The notes below the pieces were generated by a model. That model did no database searches and was not told the DNA's origin. It worked only from the letters and a program-made list of their open reading frames with translations. Both the position numbers and the translations under genes were made by a program. From Candidatus Helarchaeota archaeon (GTDB lineage: Archaea > Asgardarchaeota > Lokiarchaeia > Helarchaeales > RDOG01): a stretch of 64,000 bases of DNA. The first letter of the stretch is position 1. Each line of letters starts with the position of its first letter. Positions 35,938 to 43,685 of the stretch are shown here, one piece after another. The DNA lies in the NCBI GenBank assembly GCA_029838215.1, contig JALGVI010000017.1, forward strand, positions 1-64,000, given 5' to 3'.

Positions 35938-36705
35938 ATGAAAACAATTAATATACTCCCCAAAATTTATTCGTTTCCTAAGCAAATAATCTATTCTGAG
36001 TTGAAAAATTACATAAATAGAGAATTTATTGATTTAGATTTAAATGTCAAAATTGATTTCATCTCAAAAGCTCAAATTAAAATTTCTCTTGAGGGTCCTG
36101 ATGAAGAAATCGCTCATAATTTTTTAAAGAAAAGCTTTGTAACCATTTCTTCACTAAATTCTATAAAAACTGGGCTGGTAAAAAGGGGTAGATGTATTAG
36201 TGTTGGTAAGCACGGATTTGGTCTCTTTGTGAATATTGGACTAATAGAACCGAAAAAAAAAGATGCTTTGCTTCCATTATTTGAATTAAGAACACAATTG
36301 CTTGATGATCAAGATTTTTCCTTGCGTTCTATTATAGACTTGTTTGGATTTATTGATGGATTTCCACTGGAAGTTGAAATTTCTGAGATTAATGAAAAAG
36401 ATCAAGTTTTTGTTCGGTTAACAAATAATCAAATTGATATTTTCAAGTCTTGGATAGAAAAAAGCCTTGATCGACTGTTCGTGTACGGAATAAACTCAAA
36501 AAATCTCTACAAAATCATTAGTCAAATTAATCAATTTGGAGACATTCACTCTGTTGATAGGTTAGGCTTGTTTGATTTTATTCTCATTCTAAAAGAAGAT
36601 ACCTCTGCTAAAGGAATGCTTCCAATTCTTGGAAAAAAAATACAAGCAAAAATGAATTTTTTTTCTCCTAAAATGATCTTGAAACGATTGGAAAAAATTT
36701 CTTAA
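35938..36705 (+). CDS. DUF2110 family protein, TFE neighbour
   Basis: 255 residues. The position immediately after tfe and the pattern GRCISVGKHGFGLFVNIGL, then FGFIDGFPLEVEIS, match the archaeal DUF2110 family, which is commonly encoded next to tfe. The middle looks like an S1-type OB fold, suggesting nucleic acid binding. No biochemical role is established to my knowledge. Confidence 0.72.
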   Translation: MKTINILPKIYSFPKQIIYSELKNYINREFIDLDLNVKIDFISKAQIKISLEGPDEEIAHNFLKKSFVTISSLNSIKTGLVKRGRCISVGKHGFGLFVNIGLIEPKKKDALLPLFELRTQLLDDQDFSLRSIIDLFGFIDGFPLEVEISEINEKDQVFVRLTNNQIDIFKSWIEKSLDRLFVYGINSKNLYKIISQINQFGDIHSVDRLGLFDFILILKEDTSAKGMLPILGKKIQAKMNFFSPKMILKRLEKIS

Positions 36706-36772
36706 ATTTGCCAAAAATTAATGAGATTGATTTTTCTGTTTGATTAGCTTGACTTGGTAGAATTTTTTCCAT

Positions 36773-37333
36773 TCAATATGCTGGTCGGGCTGAAAAATCA
36801 ATGTTAATGTTAAATTCATTTTTATTCCATACCTTCTCTTCGTTTTCAGGCATAATTGTAAATTCATAACCAAAAAATTCGGTCCAAACTAACGGGAAAC
36901 AAAGAATAGTTTCCGCCAAAGTTCGGATCATTGCAATTTCTTCGTTTATTTCATCTATATCATTTTCTTTTAAAGCTTTTATAAAGAGAATGACTTCATC
37001 GTGATGGTAGGAATATCTTATATTCAAAATAATATCGACATTCGTTCCTCCGATGTCAAATTTAATTTTTAATTTTTTACTATTGAATGGAAAAACCTTG
37101 CATAACCAATCCGTTAAAAGACTTTTTCCGTATTTCTTGAAAAAAGCCGAAATATCTGAACCACTCTTTTTCATTTGCCATTTATTCCATGCCTTTTCAA
37201 AGTTAGATTTATATGATCGAATTTGAGAAACCCTGCTTTGAATTTCTGATTTAAAGAATTTTACCATATCAAAACGTTCAAATTTCGTTTTATTTGCGAG
37301 TTTGTTCACGAAATCCTTGAATTTAAAAAACAT
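36773..37333 (-). CDS. Hypothetical protein
   Basis: 186 residues, basic N-terminal helical half (KFKDFVNKLANKTKFERFDM) and a strand-rich second half (KLKIKFDIGGTNVDIILNIRYSYH, quoted in part). No membrane segment. I do not recognise the family. It sits convergent with DUF2110 and divergent from the roadblock operon. Confidence 0.5.
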   Translation of the reverse strand: MFFKFKDFVNKLANKTKFERFDMVKFFKSEIQSRVSQIRSYKSNFEKAWNKWQMKKSGSDISAFFKKYGKSLLTDWLCKVFPFNSKKLKIKFDIGGTNVDIILNIRYSYHHDEVILFIKALKENDIDEINEEIAMIRTLAETILCFPLVWTEFFGYEFTIMPENEEKVWNKNEFNINIDFSARPAY

Positions 37334-37686
37334 AGATAATCGTTTCCGTTTTTTTTTCCTTAAATTTTATTTTGTTTTATTTGCTTAAAAAAAGTGATAG
37401 TTATCATAAAAGTCTGATAGGAGTAAGTATGATAAAAATAAAATGATAATTCTTTAAAAGAGTTTTACCTATCGATTGAAATTGCTCGAGTATTTATCAT
37501 AAATTATCTCATTGGATGTATCAAAAAGAAACAAAATCAAATTAATAGGGACATTTTCACATTTCTTTCTGAATTTACATTATTTGCTTTTTTCGCATTT
37601 ATTGTAGTTTAAATAGGGAAGGGTAAGAAACAATATAGATTTTAATTCTGGAAAATATTGCCATTTCCATTAAAAATCACTAAAAA
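37334..37686. other. Intergenic stretch before the roadblock operon
   Basis: About 350 AT-rich bases between divergent genes. No reading frame or RNA gene supported; it probably carries the promoters of both flanking genes. Confidence 0.5.
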
Positions 37687-37695
37687 GTGACCACG

Positions 37696-38697
37696 ATGTC
37701 CGAAATTCAAATAACACGACAACTAAGAGCTCATTTAAACAAGATAAAGAGAATTTTTGGGGTCGAAAATGTTGTTGTTTCACAACGTGATGGGAATCCC
37801 ATTGAAAGTGTAGGAGTTTGGCTTTCAAAACATGATATATTTGGATTATGTTCATCAACGTCTGCTATATTTAACGTTGCGGAAATATTGCATGGTTTTG
37901 ATTTGAATTATATACTCATTGATGGAAGAAATAGCAAGATTCTCATAGCGCCAATATACAATAAATCATCCCATTCTGAGTTGTCAGATGTACCTGAAAA
38001 TCAACCTCCTTCACGAGCTGAATTTTTTGTTTCTGTAACGACTCGACCAAAGGTAAATCTAGGGGGGATTTTCATTAAAATGCGACAAATTCTCCAAGAC
38101 ATTTCTTTTTCATTAGAAAAGTCGGGACAGGATTTTAAACCTCCGCTGAGAAATTTTTCCGAAACGGAAGTTCAAGATATTTTAAATTCATTCAAGGTGA
38201 AAGAGGAACTGGAATCAAACCAAGAAAATAAATCAATAAGCACATTTTCAATGAGGATGTCATCTGAGACTTCTGAAAAAATTAGGGATTGCGTTTACGA
38301 CTTCTTAAAAAACGTGCCTGGAGTGAAAATTGCGAGTGTTGCTTTAAATGGTGGTTATACTCTCTGTAAGTTTTCTTTGGATCCATTGATAGATAACCAA
38401 GGGGCCATGTCTTATAGCCTATATGACACAAGCCGCCGCATTATTTGGATGCTAAGAAAAACTCAATTAAATCACGTTCTTTGTGAATGTAAAAATCACG
38501 CTCATTTTATTTATGGCATTATAGATGGCTCCATCTTCAGCACTTATATCAAAAAATCAATGGATAAAAGGTTGGGACTTTTACGTTTGATTATCCCTCA
38601 ATATATACAAACGCTACAACAATACATGGGAGAAGCAAAAAAGGAGAAATTCAGTGAATTTGACTTCAAAGAATTACTTGAAGAACTTAATGTATGA
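37696..38697 (+). CDS. Tandem roadblock/LC7 domain protein (MglB-like)
   Basis: About 333 residues with two roadblock/LC7 domains. The first (residues 10-95) has FGVENVVVSQRDGNPIESVGV and YILIDGRNSKILIAPI; a Pro-rich and helical linker follows; the second (about 200-285) has LKNVPGVKIASVALNGGY and a helix-strand end. MglB, a roadblock protein, is the activator of MglA in bacteria, and an MglA-like GTPase is encoded two genes downstream. ATG at 37696 is my preferred start; GTG at 37687 is in frame. Stop overlaps the next start by 4 bases. Confidence 0.8.
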   Translation: MSEIQITRQLRAHLNKIKRIFGVENVVVSQRDGNPIESVGVWLSKHDIFGLCSSTSAIFNVAEILHGFDLNYILIDGRNSKILIAPIYNKSSHSELSDVPENQPPSRAEFFVSVTTRPKVNLGGIFIKMRQILQDISFSLEKSGQDFKPPLRNFSETEVQDILNSFKVKEELESNQENKSISTFSMRMSSETSEKIRDCVYDFLKNVPGVKIASVALNGGYTLCKFSLDPLIDNQGAMSYSLYDTSRRIIWMLRKTQLNHVLCECKNHAHFIYGIIDGSIFSTYIKKSMDKRLGLLRLIIPQYIQTLQQYMGEAKKEKFSEFDFKELLEELNV

Positions 38698-39623
38698 AAA
38701 ACTCAAGGAGAAGATCTAGAATGGAGCAATATTTCTCTTTAAAAAACTTGATTCAAACACTAGGACGTTCAGACTTCTCTCTTTTGATCCATATGATACT
38801 TAATCGTGTTCCGATTTTAATAATTGGACAAGATGAATCGTTGGTTGATGAACTTGTATCTAAGTTAGTATCATTAGCGCCCCACAGGTCCGAATTAATT
38901 TATTATTCTGATTTCGTTGATGAATACGACTATAAAACTCTTCTCCAGGAAGAAAATGACGATTTTAAAAGCCCCCGCATTATTATTAGATCTCCTTCAA
39001 ATGCATCACAACATGCAATTGAAAATATTTCTTCCCTAAAAGGATGGATATTGGGATATACGAATAAAAATGGAATGAAAGATCAAATTTTTAAGGATTT
39101 TTTAACTAAAGAAGAACCTTGTGTCGTGATATTCCTTAATCAACTGGATAAAATTAGGATTGATGTTTTTGGAATTAAAGTGAATGATTTGGATCTCTCA
39201 CTTGAAAAAAGGATTCTCACCAAAGCTATCAAGCAAACAGAAGTTGCTTTAGAGAAAATGAAACGCGTATTACATAAAAAAATAAAGATGAAAAAAGAAT
39301 CCGAAGTTCTTAAGGCAGTTATGAATTTCAGCATGGAGGAAGAGGAAATTCAGAAAAACATATTTCAAGAAGAAATACAATCTTTCGTACATGCAGCAAG
39401 TAGAGCATTAGCGGTTCTATCCAGAATAGATTTAGTTCATGAACTTGGGATGCAAATAAAAATCGCTGATAATACATTGCTTCGGACTATTGATTATGAA
39501 GATGTGAATATTAAACGGCTTTTAGACTTTATTAAATCGGAATTTGGAGTTGATTTTTTTTCATGCATTAAAGGTTCGTGGAAGGATCGCTCAGGAGATA
39601 AAATTGATGGACTATGGGGTTGA
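38694..39623 (+). CDS. Unknown protein of the roadblock-GTPase operon
   Basis: 309 residues. The N-terminal 170 look like an alpha/beta fold with a degenerate nucleotide-binding look (VPILIIGQDESLVDELVSKL where a P-loop would sit, CVVIFLNQLDKIRID further on), followed by a Lys/Glu-rich helical part and a short C-terminal domain. The start codon overlaps the previous stop (ATGA), and the MglA-like gene starts 16 bases after its end, so all three are one operon. Possibly a scaffold or a degenerate ATPase of the module; no family recognised. Confidence 0.65.
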   Translation: MKNSRRRSRMEQYFSLKNLIQTLGRSDFSLLIHMILNRVPILIIGQDESLVDELVSKLVSLAPHRSELIYYSDFVDEYDYKTLLQEENDDFKSPRIIIRSPSNASQHAIENISSLKGWILGYTNKNGMKDQIFKDFLTKEEPCVVIFLNQLDKIRIDVFGIKVNDLDLSLEKRILTKAIKQTEVALEKMKRVLHKKIKMKKESEVLKAVMNFSMEEEEIQKNIFQEEIQSFVHAASRALAVLSRIDLVHELGMQIKIADNTLLRTIDYEDVNIKRLLDFIKSEFGVDFFSCIKGSWKDRSGDKIDGLWG

Positions 39624-39638
39624 TAGGAGGATTAATTA

Positions 39639-40196
39639 TTGTTTGTTGATTACGGAAAAAGAAAAGTAATGGTAAAACTTGTTTATTGGGGTGGTGCCAT
39701 GTCAGGGAAAACCACTTCCGTCAAATTTCTATTTCATTCATTCAATTCTGATAAATTATTGCACTCTATTGAAACAAGTACTGGTAGAACGTTATTTTTC
39801 GATTATGGAGAACTCATACTGAACCGAGGACAATGGGAATTTCATGTTAATGTATGGACTGCAACAGGTCAAGATTTTTATTGTGAAACTAGACCAACTG
39901 TTTTGGCTGGTGTAGATGGTATTATTTTCGTGGCAGATTCGAATCCCGAGTTACTTCAAGACAATTTAAAGAGTTGGATTGAACTTACATCAATTTTAGG
40001 TGCAAAAATTAAGTCTATCCCAATTATATTTTGTCTCAATAAGCGAGATCTTAACAACAAATTAACTTGTGAAGAATTCCAAAAGGCACTAGGAATTAAA
40101 GGGAAATTCAATGTTGTCGAAACAATAGCTACACATGGAGAGAACGTGCTTAAGACATTTCAATTAATGATAAAGAGCATATTAGAAAAGAATTAA
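39639..40196 (+). CDS. MglA-like small GTPase
   Basis: 185 residues, a single G domain: P-loop GGAMSGKTT (residues 18-26), RTLFFDYG, switch II TATGQDFY (residues 74-81) with the catalytic Gln, and NKRD. It is a close paralogue of the 5965-6594 product and shares the TATGQ signature. TTG start at 39639 with a perfect AGGAGG 8 bases upstream. Third gene after a tandem roadblock protein, the pairing that defines the MglA/MglB polarity switch in bacteria; an equivalent activator/switch module here is inference. Confidence 0.9.
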   Translation: MFVDYGKRKVMVKLVYWGGAMSGKTTSVKFLFHSFNSDKLLHSIETSTGRTLFFDYGELILNRGQWEFHVNVWTATGQDFYCETRPTVLAGVDGIIFVADSNPELLQDNLKSWIELTSILGAKIKSIPIIFCLNKRDLNNKLTCEEFQKALGIKGKFNVVETIATHGENVLKTFQLMIKSILEKN

Positions 40197-40235
40197 AAAT
40201 TTTCTTGGTGTTTAAACAACATCTTTACTTTTTGT

Positions 40236-40460
40236 CTAAACTGCCAATTCATTATCAATTTTTTCTCTTTTAACCTTGTTTTTAATCAGACAAGTTATAT
40301 ATCCTGCTATTCTATTTCTAAAATGTTTTGATTTATATATTATCAATTCATTTAACATTTTCTTATTATTCTCGAAATCTAAGTTAAACTTGTCTGGAAA
40401 CTGTTCATATATTTCATTTGAAATTCTCTTTATTGTCTCAGTTCTTACTTTTCCACACAT
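40236..40460 (-). CDS. rps17e: Ribosomal protein eS17
   Basis: 74 residues. The N-terminal VRTETIKRISNEIYEQFPDKF, LDFENNKKMLNEL and the C-terminal RNRIAGYITCLIK are the full eS17 pattern of archaea and eukaryotes. A small-subunit protein; solitary here, on the strand opposite the roadblock-MglA operon with 39 bases between their ends. An expected short length, so the gene is complete. Confidence 0.9.
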   Translation of the reverse strand: MCGKVRTETIKRISNEIYEQFPDKFNLDFENNKKMLNELIIYKSKHFRNRIAGYITCLIKNKVKREKIDNELAV

Positions 40461-40765
40461 TTTTTAAACCATTTCCTTGTCTATCAATGTCTGTGAAGTA
40501 ATTTCCATTTTGATTTTTATATTTTATTCAAAATGAAATTTATGATTTCTTTTTATCAATATTGATTGAAAAGGTTTTTTCTTTTTCTATTACCTCCTAA
40601 TTTAAAATTCAAGCTTCTCTCTATGAGTGTATTACGTGATAGTTCCTAAGTTTAAGCTGACGATCCCTCAGACCGGCCTACGAAAAACTACATTTTATGG
40701 TCTTTTCTCGTCTAAAAATTCATAATTTAACATTCTTTTTCTCATTAACATGAACCTGTTAAAAT
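40461..40765. other. Intergenic stretch with a GC-richer island
   Basis: About 300 bases between eS17 and TFB. Bases 40632-40692 are clearly richer in G and C than the surroundings, which in such AT-rich genomes can mark a structured RNA, but I cannot fold it into a known class. The rest shows nothing. Confidence 0.4.
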
Positions 40766-40780
40766 GTGGAGGATATGTCA

Positions 40781-41857
40781 ATGATTAAAAAATCAGTCAA
40801 AGAAATACAAAACTTAGACTTGGAATGTGAACACGAGCCCTTTCTAGATGAAATTCGTGGAGAATATACATGTTCGAAGTGCGGTCTAGTGCTTTCCACG
40901 TTGTATATATCTCCTTCCTACCAATTAAATGAGAATAATTTCGATACTTCAAATTCATCCAGAAATTATGTTGCATTGGGAGATAGGGTAAACATCGTCG
41001 ATGGTCTTGGAAGCTTTATTGATTATCAGTATTCATCATACTTTTTGGACAAGAAAGGATTACCAGTATCCGCTCATTACCAAACATTATTTAAAAGATT
41101 AAAATATCGATATGATTTAAGAGCACGAATTTGTAATCGAGAAACTCATTATCGGGCATTAAAAACATTGAATAAGATTGTTTCTTTTCTAAATTTGAAC
41201 GATAAAATTAGGGATCGAGCCGCATATTTTTATCAAAAAATTATAAAAAACGAAGAAAAAAAAGAAATTACAAATCACTTGGCTTTAGTTGCACTCTGTC
41301 TTCTCCTAGCAACCCGTGAATATAAAGAAAAGGCTCCTATTACAATTCAAGAAATTACTAAAGCCTTTCAGAAACTTGGACATCGTGTAAGTGAACGATC
41401 CCTCATTCAACTTGCACTAAAAATTCGCCCTAAATACAATCACCTATTCTTGAAACAGACTCGCTTGAGCGAACATTACATGCCTCGGATCATTTCCCAA
41501 GTCATAAACAATCCAGAAATACGGGAGCGCCTCGCCATATATAATCGCAACATTGAAGATTATCAGAAGAAATTAAGGATCATAAGTCAAAAAATTCTGT
41601 CTGAAATTAATAAAGAAATGAGAGGTGGTAGAAACCCTCATATTTTTGCGGTTGCTGTTCTCTATTGCGCAGATCAAATCATTTCAAAAAGAGAAAAGAA
41701 ACACGCCATCCTGACTCAAAAACTCCTGTCGAGAGCAACAAATGCTGCCGAATATTCAATTAGGGATCATTGGAGAGCCATACTTTATGAATATTTTAAG
41801 AAAGCGCGAGATGAAGGAAGATTGCATGATTTTTATCAAAATTCAATTTTTAAGTAA
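40781..41857 (+). CDS. tfb: Transcription initiation factor IIB (TFB), divergent
   Basis: Recruits RNA polymerase to TBP-bound promoters. After a short leader there is a zinc-ribbon-like region, then the linker, then two cyclin-like repeats (first about TLNKIVSFLNLNDKIRDRAAYFYQKII, LALVALCLLLATREY; second about IISQKILSEI, AVAVLYCADQII). The ribbon reads CEH-x12-CSKC, lacking the usual first CxxC. The B-reader segment is also unusual. Start at ATG 40781 is favoured by GGAGG 8 bases upstream; GTG 40766 and ATG 40775 are in frame. It may be a specialised TFB paralogue. Confidence 0.82.
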   Translation: MIKKSVKEIQNLDLECEHEPFLDEIRGEYTCSKCGLVLSTLYISPSYQLNENNFDTSNSSRNYVALGDRVNIVDGLGSFIDYQYSSYFLDKKGLPVSAHYQTLFKRLKYRYDLRARICNRETHYRALKTLNKIVSFLNLNDKIRDRAAYFYQKIIKNEEKKEITNHLALVALCLLLATREYKEKAPITIQEITKAFQKLGHRVSERSLIQLALKIRPKYNHLFLKQTRLSEHYMPRIISQVINNPEIRERLAIYNRNIEDYQKKLRIISQKILSEINKEMRGGRNPHIFAVAVLYCADQIISKREKKHAILTQKLLSRATNAAEYSIRDHWRAILYEYFKKARDEGRLHDFYQNSIFK

Positions 41858-41868
41858 TTTTTTCGTTC

Positions 41869-43446
41869 CTAGTATAAAAAAATTGAAAAAATGAAGACTG
41901 TTAATATGTAAATCAAAAAAGATATGAAGGAATTAAAGAACTTTTTATCCAAATTTACCACATCTGCTAAAAATAAAGCCGTAAAAAGTGTCATGCTTAA
42001 TAAAAAGACATATAATGGCCAGATTGTTATGATGTGAAATAAGTTTAAGGAAATGCTTGAAAGATTTGGAGATTGAAAAATTTGAAAGGAATAATATAAT
42101 AGAGGCGAGATTGAAGTAAGCATCCCAAGCACGCCACTTAAAACAATACAAAGAAATCTAACTTTAAAATGCTGTGCTTTTAATAAAATTAACCGTTCTT
42201 CTGTTAATTGTTGATTAATTTTTAGTTGAGTTAATATAGATATTAATCGAATTCCTGTCTCTCTACTGCTCTTTCGGAGCATTCTCTGAACTAGGCTAAC
42301 AAGTTTCTTTGAATGTGGATTTTGAAGTTGAACTGAAAAAAGATGCCAAAAATCTTCAAATGAATGGCCGTTTTTAAGCAAAACATCCTGAGTGGTGTCT
42401 ATGATGCTCAATATATTGCTTGATGAATTCTTAAGCGCATCTGTATATGCTTTTTCTTCCGAATTATATCTTTTCAATGAGTTTGCAAAATATAGAAGAA
42501 ATTCGGTAAGATCAAGAAATTCCCGATTCATTTTCAACCATTTCTTTCTTTGTAGGTTTGGTGAGAATACATCTATTTCTCCAAATATCTGAAGTGATGT
42601 TTTAAACAGTTTTGAACGAATGAAAATAAATATCATGATGATTATGGGAATTAAAATGATTGTAATTGCATTAGCTGCAAGTCCGTAAAAACTTAGGAAT
42701 AAAGTAATGATAAAAGGCAAAAATATGCATAAGCCTATTAAGAATATTAATTTACTTTCCAATTCTTTTGTATATCTTTTATATTCTGCTTGCTTTTCAA
42801 CGTAATTCAATTCCAAAAAGTCTGTAATTAAATCTCTCTTAAAATTATTCGATAATAAATTCTGTATTCTCTCTTTTAATGTATTGCTTGGTTGGGTTTC
42901 AGCAAAGTTCCATAAGAGAATTTCTGGATCTTCTCCATTATTTACACCTTTCAAAATTTCTTGAAATTTGCTTGAGATAACAGGATATGCTCCATTTGCA
43001 ATGAGTTCAATTCCATCTAGAATTGAATGATTCGTCTTTAACATTAATAGTAAATCTTGAAAAGCCAGTTCTGTTCCAAAAATAATTTGTATCCTTATTT
43101 TATCATAATAGAAGATTAAGCGATTTTTCAGGTAAATATAACTAAAAAGAGCAAACATTGTGGATATAACAAATGATATAAAGATATTAAACAGTATGAG
43201 GAAAAAGAAAGTAGTTGAGAATATAAAAATAGAAAAAATAATGGATGCTCCAATAATTTCATTTGGATTCAAACCTGTTTCAATAAAAAAATACTTGCAC
43301 GCTTTGTTTAGTTTATCATCCTGAATGAATTTTGATACGAATTTAATTCCTGGAAAATTTCCAAGGAGTTTAAACAAACGAGCTAAGTTTTTCATTTTTC
43401 CAGTTTTTATTTTTAAATGTCTCTTAAAAACGCCCCGCGTTGTCAA
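41869..43446 (-). CDS. Type II/IV secretion platform protein, TadC/ArlJ-like
   Basis: 525 residues with two T2SSF-like cytoplasmic helical domains, each followed by paired or grouped transmembrane helices (near residues 60-115, 225-290, 430-525). This is the membrane platform that works with a secretion ATPase in archaeal type IV pili, archaella and Tad systems. Its start overlaps the stop of the preceding small gene by 4 bases. Third gene of a tight operon with the ATPase at 43682-45883. No prepilin gene was found beside it. Confidence 0.8.
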   Translation of the reverse strand: MTTRGVFKRHLKIKTGKMKNLARLFKLLGNFPGIKFVSKFIQDDKLNKACKYFFIETGLNPNEIIGASIIFSIFIFSTTFFFLILFNIFISFVISTMFALFSYIYLKNRLIFYYDKIRIQIIFGTELAFQDLLLMLKTNHSILDGIELIANGAYPVISSKFQEILKGVNNGEDPEILLWNFAETQPSNTLKERIQNLLSNNFKRDLITDFLELNYVEKQAEYKRYTKELESKLIFLIGLCIFLPFIITLFLSFYGLAANAITIILIPIIIMIFIFIRSKLFKTSLQIFGEIDVFSPNLQRKKWLKMNREFLDLTEFLLYFANSLKRYNSEEKAYTDALKNSSSNILSIIDTTQDVLLKNGHSFEDFWHLFSVQLQNPHSKKLVSLVQRMLRKSSRETGIRLISILTQLKINQQLTEERLILLKAQHFKVRFLCIVLSGVLGMLTSISPLLYYSFQIFQSPNLSSISLNLFHIITIWPLYVFLLSMTLFTALFLADVVNLDKKFFNSFISFLIYILTVFIFSIFLY

Positions 43447-43685
43447 GAACCTAAAATTATAGTTAGAAATTTATACGTTAACGTAATTATCATTAATATT
43501 GCCACCAAAAAAATAAGAGGATAAAAAAAAGTAGGAATATCTGGAAGAATGCCGAGAATAAATGTTCCGGTAATTAAAAAAACGGTCGCACAAAATAGGA
43601 AAGAGTATGTTTCATCGCAAAATGGAATATATATCATCTCAATTATCCAGAAAATCAAGATTATGAGAATAAATACTTCTATCAA
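43443..43685 (-). CDS. Small membrane protein of the secretion operon
   Basis: 80 residues, almost entirely hydrophobic, with about three membrane segments separated by DETY and ILPDIPTFF. It overlaps the ATPase stop and the platform-protein start by 4 bases each, so it is translationally coupled to both and is probably part of the same machine. I recognise no family; it is too short for a prepilin peptidase. Confidence 0.65.
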   Translation of the reverse strand: MIEVFILIILIFWIIEMIYIPFCDETYSFLFCATVFLITGTFILGILPDIPTFFYPLIFLVAILMIITLTYKFLTIILGS

